DNA of 52,611 nucleotides from positions 1 through 52,611 of the forward strand of contig NZ_LIQY01000028.1 in the NCBI RefSeq assembly GCF_001418495.1, given 5' to 3'. A model generated the notes under the pieces. That model was not told the origin of the DNA. It did no database searches and saw nothing but the letters and a program-made list of their open reading frames with translations. Source of the DNA: Streptomyces pathocidini (GTDB taxonomy: Bacteria > Actinomycetota > Actinomycetes > Streptomycetales > Streptomycetaceae). This document shows positions 26,551-36,142 of this stretch, piece after piece. Made by a program: the position numbers and the translations under genes. Within the stretch, counting starts at the first letter, position 1. Every line of letters begins with the position of its first letter.

Positions 26551-29301
26551 ATGAAGTGCTCCCCGCAGCCGGCCGCCACCCTCCTGGCCGCCGTCCTCGT
26601 CGCCGGTACACCCGCGCCCTCCGCCGCCGACGGGCCGGACCCCGCCGCTTCCGCCGCTCCCACTGCCCCCGGCACCGGCGCCCGGGAGAGCGCCGCGCCC
26701 TGCCCTGCCGAAGGCCACCCCCGGGACCCCGGATGGGCTCTCAGCTCCCCGCGGATTGACCCCGGTGACACCAACCACGCCTACGTCGGCAACGGCTACC
26801 TCGGGCAGCGCGTACCGCCGGGCGGCGCCGGGTACGTCGGCTGGGGCGAGGACAAGAAGACCGGCTTTCCGCTCTACACCCCGCGCTACGACGGCTCCCT
26901 CGTCTCCGGGCTCTACGCCAACAACCCGGAGACCGCCAAGAACCTCCAGGCCATCGCCGCGCTCCCCAACTGGAGCGGGCTGACCGTCTCCACCGGCGGC
27001 GACACCTTCACCCCCACCACCCCGGCCGCGCGCGTCTCGGACTACCGGCAGACCCTCTTCCTCCGCTGCGGGCTCGTCCGCACCTCCCTGACCTGGACCA
27101 CCGCCGGCGGCCGCGCCACGGACCTGGTGTACGACGTGCTGACCGACCGCACCGACCAGCACGTGGGCGCCGTCCGCCTGCGGATGACCCCGCGCTGGAG
27201 CGGGGACGCCACCGTCACCGACCTGATCGACGGCCGCGGCGCCCGCCGCATCGCCCAGACCGGCGGCGGCCCCCGGCCCGGCGACCGCACCGTCGACGTC
27301 GCGTTCCGCACCGACGGCACACGGCAGAACGGAGCCGTCGCCTCCACCCTGCGGGAGGGGGCGGGGATCGGCGACAGCCGAGACCAACAGGACTCGGCTG
27401 CACAGAAATTGACTATCAGTCAGCGGATGGTGTTCCCCGTGCGCGCCGGGCGCTCGTACGAGCTCACCAAGTACGTCGGCGTCGACACCGACCTCACCTC
27501 CGGCGCCCCCGAGAAGTCCGCCGTCGCGGCCTCCCAGCGCGCCGCCGACCGCGGCTGGGACGCGCTGTTCGAGGCCAACGCCGCCGCGTGGGACCAGCTG
27601 TGGCGCGGCGACATCGAGGTCCCCGGGCAGCCCGAGCTCCAGGCCTGGGTGCGCTCCGCACGGTACGGGCTGCTGACCGCGGCCCGCCGCGGCGCCGCCA
27701 ACAGCCTGGCGCCCACCGGGCTGAGCAGCGACGACTACGCGGGGGAGGTCTTCTGGGACGCCGAGACCTGGATGTTCCCCAGCCTCCTCGCCTTCGACCC
27801 GGACCTCGCCCGCACGGTCGTCGACTACCGCTACCGCACCCGTACCGCAGCCCGCGCCAACGCCGAGAAGCTCGGCTACCCCGGCCTGTTCTACTCCTGG
27901 ACCAGCGGCGCCGACGGCGCGCTGTGGAAGGAGTGCCACAGCTGGGACCCGCCGCACTGCCGCACCCAGAACCACCTCCAGAGCGACATCGCACTGGCCG
28001 TCTGGCAGTACTACGAGGCCACCGGCGACACCGCCTGGCTGCGCACCCGCGGCTGGCCGATCCTCAAGGGCATCGCCGAGTTCTGGGCCGGGCGCGTGAC
28101 CGCCCACGCGGACGGCAGCTACTCCATCGACGACGTCGCGGGCCCGGACGAGTACAGCAACGGCGTCGACGACGCCGTCTTCACCAACGCGGGCGCCGCC
28201 ACCGCCCTCCGCAACGCCACCCGCGCCGCCGGACTCCTCGGCCGCCAGGCCCCCGCCGAGTGGACCGCAATCGCCGACAGGCTGCGCATCCCGTACGACA
28301 AGGAGCAGCAGGTCTTCCTGCAGTACGCGGGCTACCGAGGCTCGCTGATCAAGCAGGCGGACACCGTCCTGCTGATGTACCCGCTCGAATGGCCCATGCC
28401 GCGGCGGGCCGCCGCCAGCACCCTCGACTACTACGCCGCGCGCACCGACCCCGAGGGCCCGGCCATGACGGACTCGGTGCACGCCATCGACGCGGCGGCC
28501 ATCGGCGAGCCCGGCTGCGTCACGTACACGTATCTCATGCGCTCCATCGCGCCGTTCGTCCGCGGCCCGTTCGCGCTGTTCTCCGAGTCGCGCGGCGAGA
28601 AGGCGGGTGCCGAGGACCCGCTCGCGGGCTCGCCCGCACAGGACTTCATCACCGGCAAGGGCGGCTTCCTCCAGGTCTTCGTCAACGGCCTGGCGGGCCT
28701 GCGCTGGCGCGCCGACCGCCTCCACCTCGACCCCATGCTGCCGCCGCAGCTGAAGGACGGGGTCAGGCTCAGGGGCGTGCGCCGGCAGGGCAGGACGCTC
28801 GACATCGAGGTGGGCCCCCGCACCACCACCGTGCGCCTGACCGGCGGCGATCCCCTGGAACTGGAGACCCCGCAGGGCAGCCGCACGCTGAGCCGGGGAG
28901 CCCCCGCCGTGGTGGAGACCCGCCGCCCGGACCTCGCGCCCACCGACGACCTGGCCCGCTGCCGCACCGCCCGCGCGGACTCCGAGCAGCCCGGCGGGTA
29001 CGCGTACGCGGCGGTGGACGGCAGCCCGGCCACGGCCTGGGTCCCCGACGGGGCGAGCGGCAGCCTGACCGCCGACCTCGGCAGTACCGTCCGCGTCGAG
29101 CGGATCGCCCCCGAGTGGACCGCCGTCCGCCCCTCCGCGTACCGCCTGGAGGTCTCGGCCGACGGCCGCCACTGGCGGACGGTGGAGACGGGGAAGGACG
29201 GCGCGCTGAGCGAGCCGGTCCGGGCCCGGTACGTACGGGTGGTGGTGCGGGCCGCCGATCCCGGGAAGCCCGCCGGGGTAAGGGAGTTGAGGGTCGAGTA
29301 G
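26551..29301 (+). CDS. Secreted GH65 family glycosidase with discoidin domain
   Basis: Exported 916-residue enzyme with a signal peptide at residues 1-27 (ATLLAAVLVAGTPAPSAADG). It has a GH65-type N-terminal beta domain (NHAYVGNGYLGQRVPPGG), an (alpha/alpha)6 barrel (EVFWDAETWMFPSLLAFDPD) and the catalytic acid Glu534 in GPDEYSNGVDDAVFTN. A C-terminal F5/8-type (discoidin/CBM32-like) domain occupies about residues 795-916. Extracellular location and the acid-trehalase-like layout suggest a hydrolase acting on alpha-glucosides such as trehalose rather than a phosphorylase; the exact substrate is inferred. GGAG lies 5 bases before ATG 26551. The gene follows lacI. Confidence 0.88.
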   Translation: MKCSPQPAATLLAAVLVAGTPAPSAADGPDPAASAAPTAPGTGARESAAPCPAEGHPRDPGWALSSPRIDPGDTNHAYVGNGYLGQRVPPGGAGYVGWGEDKKTGFPLYTPRYDGSLVSGLYANNPETAKNLQAIAALPNWSGLTVSTGGDTFTPTTPAARVSDYRQTLFLRCGLVRTSLTWTTAGGRATDLVYDVLTDRTDQHVGAVRLRMTPRWSGDATVTDLIDGRGARRIAQTGGGPRPGDRTVDVAFRTDGTRQNGAVASTLREGAGIGDSRDQQDSAAQKLTISQRMVFPVRAGRSYELTKYVGVDTDLTSGAPEKSAVAASQRAADRGWDALFEANAAAWDQLWRGDIEVPGQPELQAWVRSARYGLLTAARRGAANSLAPTGLSSDDYAGEVFWDAETWMFPSLLAFDPDLARTVVDYRYRTRTAARANAEKLGYPGLFYSWTSGADGALWKECHSWDPPHCRTQNHLQSDIALAVWQYYEATGDTAWLRTRGWPILKGIAEFWAGRVTAHADGSYSIDDVAGPDEYSNGVDDAVFTNAGAATALRNATRAAGLLGRQAPAEWTAIADRLRIPYDKEQQVFLQYAGYRGSLIKQADTVLLMYPLEWPMPRRAAASTLDYYAARTDPEGPAMTDSVHAIDAAAIGEPGCVTYTYLMRSIAPFVRGPFALFSESRGEKAGAEDPLAGSPAQDFITGKGGFLQVFVNGLAGLRWRADRLHLDPMLPPQLKDGVRLRGVRRQGRTLDIEVGPRTTTVRLTGGDPLELETPQGSRTLSRGAPAVVETRRPDLAPTDDLARCRTARADSEQPGGYAYAAVDGSPATAWVPDGASGSLTADLGSTVRVERIAPEWTAVRPSAYRLEVSADGRHWRTVETGKDGALSEPVRARYVRVVVRAADPGKPAGVRELRVE

Positions 29302-29320
29302 GCGCGCGCCGCCGGATGGG

Positions 29321-31819
29321 TCAGAACGCGAGGTAGGGAGGGTTCGGGTCCCTGTCGGGGAAGGCCTGCTCGGTCCAGATGGTCTTCCCCGAGGGCGTGT
29401 AGCGCGTCCCCCACCGCTGCACGATCTGGGCCACGATGAACAGCCCGCGCCCGCCCTCGTCGTCACTGGCGCTGTAGCGCAGGTGCGGCGAGGTGTGGCC
29501 CGCGTCCGAGACCTCGCACAGTAGCGTCCGGTCGCGGATCAGCCGCAGGTGCACGGGCCCGGCGGCGTACCGGATCGCGTTGGTCACCAGCTCGCTGACC
29601 ACGAGCTCGGTGGTGAACGCCAGCTGCTCCAGGCCCCATTCGCGCAGCCGCCCCGACGCCAGGTCGCGGGCCTTCGCCACGCCCGCGGGCTCGTCGGGCA
29701 GCTCCCACACTGCCACCCGCTCCGCGCCCAGCTCGCGGGTGCGGACCAGGAGCAGGGCCGCGTCGTCCGCGGCCGGGCCGCCGGGCAGCAGCTCGGCGAG
29801 CGCCCGGTCGCACACCTCCTCCAGCGAGTCGCCGCCGTCGGTGAGCACCCCGCCCAGCGTCGCCAGGCCCACGTCCACGTCCTGCTCCCGTGACTCCACC
29901 AGACCATCCGTGAACAGCGCGACCAGGCTGCCCTCGGGCAGTTCGACCTCCGCCGACTCGAAGGGCAGCCCGCCCAGGCCCAGTGGCGGGCCCGGCGGGA
30001 GGTCAGGGAAGGACAGCGTGCCGTCCGGGCCGACGATCGCCGGCGGGGGGTGGGCGGCCCGGGCCATGGTGCACTTCCGCGACACCGGGTCGTACACCGC
30101 GTAGAGGCAGGTCACGCCGGTGGCCACGTCGTCCTCGGGGCCCAGGCCCCCCGTCGGGTTCGCCGCGGCCCGCTCCTCCGCGCCCTGCCCCACCAAGTCG
30201 TCCAGCCGGGCGAGGAGTTCGTCGGGGGGAAGGTCCAGGCGCGCCAGGGCGCGTACGGTCGTGCGCAGCCGGCCCATGGTCGCCGCCGCGTTGACGCCGT
30301 GCCCGACCACATCGCCCACGACCAGCCCGACGCGCGTGCCGGACAGCCCGATCACGTCGAACCAGTCGCCGCCCACGCCCGCCCGGCTGTCGGTGGGCAG
30401 ATAGCGGTACGCCACCTCGACCGCCGACTGCCGCGGCAGATGGCGCGGCAGCAGATTCCGCTGGAGCGTGAGCGCCGCCGCCCGCTCACGCGTGTAGCGG
30501 CGCGCGTTGTCCAGACACACCGCCGTACGGGCCACCAACTCGTCGGCCAGGGCGAGTTCACCGCTGTCGAAGGGGGAGGGGTTGGTGGCGCGCAGGAAGG
30601 TGACGAGCCCCAGGGTCGTGCCGCGGGCGCGCAGCGGGACGACGAGCGTGCCGTCGGCCAGGACGGTGCGGCCGGAGGCCAGGCAGCGGCCCTGCGGGGA
30701 GGCGTCGGCGTAGCCGATGCGGTACGGCTCCCGCTCCTTCCCCTCCACTTCCTCCGTCGGCTCCCGCTCCTCCGCCGGGGGTTCGGCGCCTTCGGGCGGT
30801 GGTCCCTCGGAGCGCCTGGCCATCCGCATCAGTACGCGCACGGGCTCGCCTCCCGGGTGCGGCTCCTCTCCCTCCAGCACTCCGGCCACCAGGTCGACGG
30901 TGACCGCGTCGGCGAACTGCGGGACCGCGACCTCGGCCATCTCCCGAGCGGTCTCGGCCATGCCGAGCGTGGTGCCGATGCTGCTGCCCGCGCGGACGAG
31001 CAGTTCGAGGCGGTGGAGGGTGCGGTAGCGGTCGCTGATGTCGAAGGCGTCCTCGCAGATGCCCAGCACGTGGCCGCGGGCGTCCTGGAGCCGGTAGTAG
31101 GAGCAGGCCCAGAAGTGCTCGTGCTCGCGGTCGGCGGGCGGGCGGCCGCGGTAGTGGAGGTCGACCACGGGCTCCCCGGTGGCCAGCACGTAGCGCATGA
31201 CCTCGCCGAGGGTCGCAGGGTAGTCGTGGGAGAGGAACTCGCCGTCCGGGTACAGCTCTTCGGCGTGCTGCCCGACGTACTCCTCCAGCGGCCGGCCGAT
31301 CTCCTCCGCGTACTTGGCGTTGGTCCACGCGACGCGCAGCTCCGGGTCGTAGATCGCCAGGGCGACGGGGGACTGGGTGGCCAGGCCGTGCAGCATCGCC
31401 TGGTGCGACTCCCAGTGGCGCAGCCGCTCCAGCGGGGCGGTCACCATGACGCGGGTGGCGCCGTTGCCGCCGGCGGCCAGCTCGCAGACCATGACCGCCA
31501 CCTGGATCACCTGGCCGTCGCGGTGGCGCGCTATCCGGGCTTCGCTGTGGCAGGCTCCGCTGTCCTCGGGCGGCTCGATGAAGCCGGGGAGGGCGGCCTC
31601 GGGGGTCGGCCGGCCGACGAGCAGGGTGTCCACGTGCTGCCCGATGATCTCCTCCGGCGGGTAGCCCAGGAGCTCCTCGGCCGCGGGGCTCCACCCGATG
31701 ACCACGTCCTGGGCGTCGAGCACCGCCGTGGCCGCCCGGGTGACATCGAGGGGACCGCGGAAATCGACGCCGCCGGCCGCGTCCCACGCGCTCATGGCAC
31801 CAACCCAGCCCGGATTCAT
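29321..31819 (-). CDS. PAS-GAF-SpoIIE phosphatase with anti-sigma-type HATPase domain
   Basis: Cytoplasmic multidomain regulator of 832 residues. Two PAS domains (about 20-130 and 140-260), a GAF domain (about 270-430), a PP2C-like SpoIIE phosphatase domain (about 450-660, with GDWFDVIGLSGTRVGLVVGDVVGHG) and a C-terminal RsbW-like HATPase domain (ELVVSELVTNAIRY, DDEGGRGLFIVAQ) are visible. Such proteins act on anti-anti-sigma factors in partner-switching circuits, and Streptomyces has many with unknown partners. ATG 31819 is used; ATG 31795 is also possible. It is convergent with the GH65 gene, 19 bases away. Confidence 0.92.
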   Translation of the reverse strand: MNPGWVGAMSAWDAAGGVDFRGPLDVTRAATAVLDAQDVVIGWSPAAEELLGYPPEEIIGQHVDTLLVGRPTPEAALPGFIEPPEDSGACHSEARIARHRDGQVIQVAVMVCELAAGGNGATRVMVTAPLERLRHWESHQAMLHGLATQSPVALAIYDPELRVAWTNAKYAEEIGRPLEEYVGQHAEELYPDGEFLSHDYPATLGEVMRYVLATGEPVVDLHYRGRPPADREHEHFWACSYYRLQDARGHVLGICEDAFDISDRYRTLHRLELLVRAGSSIGTTLGMAETAREMAEVAVPQFADAVTVDLVAGVLEGEEPHPGGEPVRVLMRMARRSEGPPPEGAEPPAEEREPTEEVEGKEREPYRIGYADASPQGRCLASGRTVLADGTLVVPLRARGTTLGLVTFLRATNPSPFDSGELALADELVARTAVCLDNARRYTRERAAALTLQRNLLPRHLPRQSAVEVAYRYLPTDSRAGVGGDWFDVIGLSGTRVGLVVGDVVGHGVNAAATMGRLRTTVRALARLDLPPDELLARLDDLVGQGAEERAAANPTGGLGPEDDVATGVTCLYAVYDPVSRKCTMARAAHPPPAIVGPDGTLSFPDLPPGPPLGLGGLPFESAEVELPEGSLVALFTDGLVESREQDVDVGLATLGGVLTDGGDSLEEVCDRALAELLPGGPAADDAALLLVRTRELGAERVAVWELPDEPAGVAKARDLASGRLREWGLEQLAFTTELVVSELVTNAIRYAAGPVHLRLIRDRTLLCEVSDAGHTSPHLRYSASDDEGGRGLFIVAQIVQRWGTRYTPSGKTIWTEQAFPDRDPNPPYLAF

Positions 31820-31864
31820 TACTAACAGAATCGATCCTGCTCAGGACGGACACAACCGCAGTCG

Positions 31865-31898
31865 CCGCCCTCCCCGCCACGTGCGGCGGGGAGGGCGG
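31865..31898 (-). terminator. Terminator hairpin after the small exported protein gene
   Basis: CCGCCCTCCCCGCC (31865-31878) and its exact complement (31885-31898) form a 14-base stem with a 6-base loop, just downstream of the minus-strand gene ending at 31924 and upstream of the SpoIIE-type gene. Confidence 0.75.
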
Positions 31899-31923
31899 TC
31901 GCGGACGTGGGGGGACGCGGAGA

Positions 31924-32475
31924 TCAGCCGTCGTGGGCGCGGCGGCGGCGCAGCGAGATCACCACACCGCTGACCGCCAGGGCGAGCAGGGTGGCGCCGC
32001 CCGCGATCTGCGCGGGGTTGGCCTCCGTGACGCTGCCGCCGAGGCCGCCCCTGGTGCCCTTGCCGGGCCGGTCCGGGCTGGTCGGGCCCGTACCGGAGCC
32101 GTGCCGGTCGAGGATCTTGAGGGAGGTGGTGCCGGCTTCCTTGCCGCAGGTGAAGGTCACGTCGTACACGGCGCCGGGCCTGGCGTCCTCGTCGACGCGG
32201 GCGGTGCCGGAGTGCTCGCCGCCGTCGGACGGCCGGAGCCGCACGGTGTCGAAGACACCGGAGGAGGCCGTGGCGCCGCGGTCGCACTCGGTGACGTGCA
32301 GGGTGACCGAGCCGCCGGGTTTGACGGACTTGGGGGAGATGTCGAAGCCGAAGGAGGTGATGTTCGGATCGGGTGCGGCGAGGGCCGCCGGGGCGGCCAG
32401 GCCGAGGCCGGCACCCGCCAGACCGAGGCCGGCGCCCGCCAGGAGCACCGCCGCGCGTATTCGTCCAGCTCGCAT
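31924..32475 (-). CDS. Exported, C-terminally membrane-anchored protein, unknown function
   Basis: 183 residues: a signal peptide with a Gly/Leu/Ala-rich core (about 8-34, ending LAAPAALAAP), an immunoglobulin-like beta domain (VKPGGSVTLHVTECDRG ... YDVTFTCGKEAG, two Cys likely to form a disulphide), a Gly/Pro-rich linker, one membrane helix (about 155-175) and a positive tail RRRRAHDG. There is no LPxTG sortase motif. This layout is common among Streptomyces surface proteins. AGGAG precedes ATG 32475. A role at the cell surface is inferred from topology only. Confidence 0.8.
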   Translation of the reverse strand: MRAGRIRAAVLLAGAGLGLAGAGLGLAAPAALAAPDPNITSFGFDISPKSVKPGGSVTLHVTECDRGATASSGVFDTVRLRPSDGGEHSGTARVDEDARPGAVYDVTFTCGKEAGTTSLKILDRHGSGTGPTSPDRPGKGTRGGLGGSVTEANPAQIAGGATLLALAVSGVVISLRRRRAHDG

Positions 32476-32967
32476 GTCGTATCTCCTGCGCCGGAGCGGC
32501 GTCCTGCGGGCCGCTTCGAGGGAAATCCGGCGTATTTGGGATTAAGCCCCCAGAACGAGGCCGAGGCGATACGGGGCCCGCCACTCGGGTGACGGCCGCG
32601 GGCGCCGCGGCGGGGCTCCGGGCGATTCGGTCGCTGTGTCGGCTCCATCCGCTCTGTCCGTCAACCGGGCCTTACCGGTCGCACTGTCAGGTTCGGCGGG
32701 TATGGCGCGTTCCAGCGGCCATGTCCGTCGTGCGCTGGTGATGTTCGTCATTTTTCGCGACGGACGGGTTTTCAAGGTCCTGGTTCCACAAGGGGGTTAC
32801 TCGCCCGTCTCGCCCACCTCGGCGTCCTTAACTCGTGGATTAAGTCCAGTTTATCCAACACATAACTGGCTGGTAGGGAAACCCTCAGTGAGCCGCGCGG
32901 CCGAATTCCCGTACCCTGCCTTCGTGTTAACGTCCCACGCCGCGAAGCGAATACGAAAGGAATCGCC
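32476..32967. other. Divergent intergenic region, no gene seen
   Basis: Control region between the leftward exported-protein gene and the rightward MHYT gene. The part at 32735-32900 is noticeably AT-rich and contains two GGATTAAG copies (32538 and 32841 areas), probably reflecting promoters. I see no convincing coding frame or RNA gene. Confidence 0.5.
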
Positions 32968-33750
32968 GTGGGTCACATACACCACTTCAGCGCCGGGTGG
33001 GTCTCGCCCCTCCTGGCGTACGCCATGGCGAGCGTCGGCGGCGCCCTCGGACTCCGCTGCACCGTCCGGGCGCTCGCGGCCACCGGCGCCTCCCGCCGCA
33101 ACTGGCTGCTGACGGCGTCCATCGCCATCGGCTCCGGCATCTGGACCATGCACTTCATCGCGATGCTCGGATTCGGCGTGTCCGGCACCGCGATCCGCTA
33201 CGACATTCCGTTCACCGTCCTCGGCCTGCTGATCGCCATGGCGGTGACTGGCGCGGGCATCTTCACGGTGGGGTACGGCCGCATCCGGTCCCGTTCCCTG
33301 CTGCTGGGCGGTCTCGGCACCGGACTCGGCGTGGCCGCCATGCACTACCTCGGCATGGCCGCGCTGAACCTGCACGGCACCGTCACCTACGACATAGCGC
33401 TGGTCGGCCTGTCCGTCGCGATCGCCGTCGGCGCCGCAACGGCCGCCCTGTGGGCGGCACTTACCGTCCGCGGCACCTCCGGCGCGGCCGTCGCCTCGCT
33501 GGTGATGGGCCTCGCCGTCAGCAGCATGCACTACACCGGCATGGCCGCCGTCGGCATCGAACTGGCGCCCAGCCGCGCACCGTTGTCCGGCGCGACGGCC
33601 ATGGAGTTCATCTTCCCGCTCGCCGTCGTCCTCGGCTCCTTCCTCTTCCTCACCTCCGCCTTCGTCGCGCTGTCCCCGACCGCCCGTGAGAAGGCGGCCT
33701 CCGAGGCCGCCTCCACCCCGCTCCGCGAGGCCGAACTCCCCATCGGATAG
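32968..33750 (+). CDS. MHYT-domain integral membrane sensor protein
   Basis: 260-residue polytopic membrane protein with about seven helices and the three repeated signatures of the MHYT domain: MHFIAM, MHYLGM and MHYTGM. The Met/His residues on the outer membrane face are proposed to bind a metal and sense a diatomic gas or copper. No output domain is attached, so signalling would need a partner; the kinase gene directly downstream is a candidate. GTG 32968 has GAAAGGA at 6 bases. Confidence 0.9.
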   Translation: MGHIHHFSAGWVSPLLAYAMASVGGALGLRCTVRALAATGASRRNWLLTASIAIGSGIWTMHFIAMLGFGVSGTAIRYDIPFTVLGLLIAMAVTGAGIFTVGYGRIRSRSLLLGGLGTGLGVAAMHYLGMAALNLHGTVTYDIALVGLSVAIAVGAATAALWAALTVRGTSGAAVASLVMGLAVSSMHYTGMAAVGIELAPSRAPLSGATAMEFIFPLAVVLGSFLFLTSAFVALSPTAREKAASEAASTPLREAELPIG

Positions 33751-33870
33751 CAGCCCTTGACTCCGACTTCGCCTGACCGGTCGTCACCGGCCGCCGGCCG
33801 CGCGCCGGACGCAACGTCACCCCGCCTCCGCCAACCGACCCCCATCGAACTCCCACCCAACGAGGAACAC

Positions 33871-35949
33871 ATGCGAGCAACGGACACGCCGGCCCGCGGT
33901 GGGGCCGGCGGCCAGACTTCCCCGCCCGGCAGCGGGCCCCGGCACGCCCTGAGACCCCAGAGCCGGCCCGGCGTCGGCCCCTGGCTCCTGCTGCCCGACC
34001 GGTTCCGTCCCCGGACCGTCCGAGCGAAGATCGTCTCGCTGCTGATGGTCCCCGTCATCTCCCTGATGGCCCTCTGGGCCTTCGCCACGGTCACCACGGC
34101 GCGCAGCGTCTCCGAGGTGGACCGGCTCAAGGAGGTCAACGCCACGCTGCTGGCCCCGGTCGGCGGGTACGTCACCGCCGTTCAGGGCGAACGCGCCGCC
34201 GCTGTCCGGTACCTGGCGGCCCCCAGCACCGACCGCAAGGCCGCCTACGACGACCGCCGCAAGGGCACCGACGCCGCGGCGGTCGCGCTGCGCGACGGGG
34301 TCAACGCCGGCTCCACGGACGCCCCGGCGATCGACCCCGACCTGCCGGGCCGCATCGACCGGCTGATGAACGACGCCGACCGGCTCGCCGAGACGCGCAA
34401 GCAGGTCGACGCCCGCGGGGCCGACCGGGAGCGGACCTTCACCGCGTACACCGAGACCGTCGACCACGCCTTCGCCGTCTCCGGCGCGCTGACCTCCGTC
34501 CAGAACACCGAGGTCTCCTCCGAGACCCGGGTCGTGCTGGAGCTCCAGCAGGCCCGCGAGCTCATCGCCCGCGAGGACGCCCTGCTGGGCGCCGCGCAGG
34601 CGGCGGGCCGGATGAGCGCGGCGGACCACACCCGGTTCGCCGGAGCCGTCCAGGCCCAGCGGATGACCTTCGGCTCCGCCGTGGACGACCTGCGCCCCGA
34701 GGACGCCGACGCCTACCGCAAGGTCCTCGCCAGCGAGGCGTACCAGGACCTGCGCAGCGCGGAGGACGCCGTGCTGCGGGCCGGCTCCGCCGCCCCCACG
34801 GCCGTACCGGCCGCGCGGTGGAGCGACGCCAACCGAACCGTCGCCCAGGACCTGAGCCGGGCCGAGGCGGGCGCCAGCACCGCGGCCGCCGCGGGGGCGG
34901 ACACCTTCAGTCTCGACGTGCTCGGTGGCTCCGGCCTTGCGGTCGTCCTCGGCCTCGCCGGCGTACTGCTCTCGCTGTTCATCTCGGTCCGGATCGGCCG
35001 CGGCTTGGTCGTCGAGCTGGTCGAGCTGCGGAACTCCGCGCTCCAGCTCGCCGGGCGCGAACTGCCGCGCACCATGCGCCGGTTGCACGCGGGCGAGGAC
35101 GTCGACATCGACGCCGAGGCGCCGGTGCGCAAGCACGGCGACGACGAGGTGGGCCAGGTCGGCGCCGCCCTGGACGCCGTGCACCGGGCGGCCCTGACGG
35201 CCGCCGCCGAGCGCGCCGAGGTCCTCAGTGGAATCTCCGGCGTGTACGTGAACCTGGCGCGCCGCAGCCAGGTCCTGCTGCACCGCCAGCTCGGGCTGCT
35301 CGACACCATGGAGCGGCGCACCGAGGACCCCACGGACCTCGAGGACCTGTTCCGCCTCGACCACCTCACCACCCGCATGCGGCGGCACGCCGAGAGCCTG
35401 ATCATCCTCTCCGGCGCCGCCCCCGGCCGCGGCTGGCGCAACCCCGTGCCGCTGCTGGACGTCGTACGGGCCGCCGTCGCCGAGGTCGAGGACTTCCCGC
35501 GGGTGGAGGTCCGGGGCGTTCCGGAGGTACGGCTCTCCGGCACCGCCGTCGCCGACATCACCCACCTGATCGCCGAACTCGTGGAGAACGCGGTGGCGTT
35601 CTCGCCGCCGCACACCAAGGTGACGGTGCGCGGGGAGCAGGTCGGCGCCGGGCTCGTCCTGGAGATCGAGGACGCCCAAGCTCCCTGGAACCGGGGCCGT
35701 TGGCGCCTCACCGGCGACCAACTCGGCGCTGTATGCACGCGGAGCCACGATGCCCCCGACCTCACCCTGGGCATCTCCGCACTCGGCTCCGCCTACCTCG
35801 GCGGCACCACACTGACGGAACTGGCCGGAGCCGGCCGGATCCACGCACACCGGCCGGAGACGCTCGCCGCCGCCACCACCGCCTTCACCTCACCGGTGGC
35901 ACCCTGGCTCCCTCACAGCTTCTGCCGTTCTCTCCTGCCCCGCATGTAA
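33871..35949 (+). CDS. Nitrate/nitrite-sensor-type (conservon) kinase fused to an Eis-like acetyltransferase C-terminus
   Basis: From ATG 33871 (GAGGA 4 bases upstream): a short cytoplasmic lead, a membrane helix (KIVSLLMVPVISLMALWAF), an extracellular NIT-type sensor (about 65-330), a second helix (about 345-375), a HAMP region, a helical core and an HATPase N-box (LIAELVENAVAFSPP). At about 35676, straight after LVLEIEDA, kinase similarity ends. The G1/G2 ATP-lid boxes are missing, and the remaining about 90 residues (APDLTLGISALGSAYLGGTT, LAGAGRIH) resemble the C-terminus of Eis-family N-acetyltransferases. The kinase is therefore probably dead. The roadblock, DUF742 and GTPase partners expected in a conservon do not follow. 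A TTG start at 33757 is less likely. Confidence 0.8.
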   Translation: MRATDTPARGGAGGQTSPPGSGPRHALRPQSRPGVGPWLLLPDRFRPRTVRAKIVSLLMVPVISLMALWAFATVTTARSVSEVDRLKEVNATLLAPVGGYVTAVQGERAAAVRYLAAPSTDRKAAYDDRRKGTDAAAVALRDGVNAGSTDAPAIDPDLPGRIDRLMNDADRLAETRKQVDARGADRERTFTAYTETVDHAFAVSGALTSVQNTEVSSETRVVLELQQARELIAREDALLGAAQAAGRMSAADHTRFAGAVQAQRMTFGSAVDDLRPEDADAYRKVLASEAYQDLRSAEDAVLRAGSAAPTAVPAARWSDANRTVAQDLSRAEAGASTAAAAGADTFSLDVLGGSGLAVVLGLAGVLLSLFISVRIGRGLVVELVELRNSALQLAGRELPRTMRRLHAGEDVDIDAEAPVRKHGDDEVGQVGAALDAVHRAALTAAAERAEVLSGISGVYVNLARRSQVLLHRQLGLLDTMERRTEDPTDLEDLFRLDHLTTRMRRHAESLIILSGAAPGRGWRNPVPLLDVVRAAVAEVEDFPRVEVRGVPEVRLSGTAVADITHLIAELVENAVAFSPPHTKVTVRGEQVGAGLVLEIEDAQAPWNRGRWRLTGDQLGAVCTRSHDAPDLTLGISALGSAYLGGTTLTELAGAGRIHAHRPETLAAATTAFTSPVAPWLPHSFCRSLLPRM

Positions 35950-35979
35950 CCCCGGCCACCGGCGCACCCCCGCACGTGG

Positions 35980-36003
35980 GTGCGGGCCGGTCCCGGCCCG
36001 CAC
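35980..36003 (+). terminator. Terminator hairpin after the chimeric kinase gene
   Basis: GTGCGGGCCGG (35980-35990) and CCGGCCCGCAC (35993-36003) form an 11-base GC stem (the centre would open to a small loop), 30 bases after the stop codon. Confidence 0.7.
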
Positions 36004-36142
36004 AGATGGGGGAGACCCTGGCAACGTAGGCCTGGCTGCGAATCGTGCCCGCTGGCGGACACGCACAAGGGACGCCCACCGGGCCGGACGGAGACCGTCT
36101 CGCCCACGGCGTGACATCACCCCGTGGCCAATCCAGGGGCCG

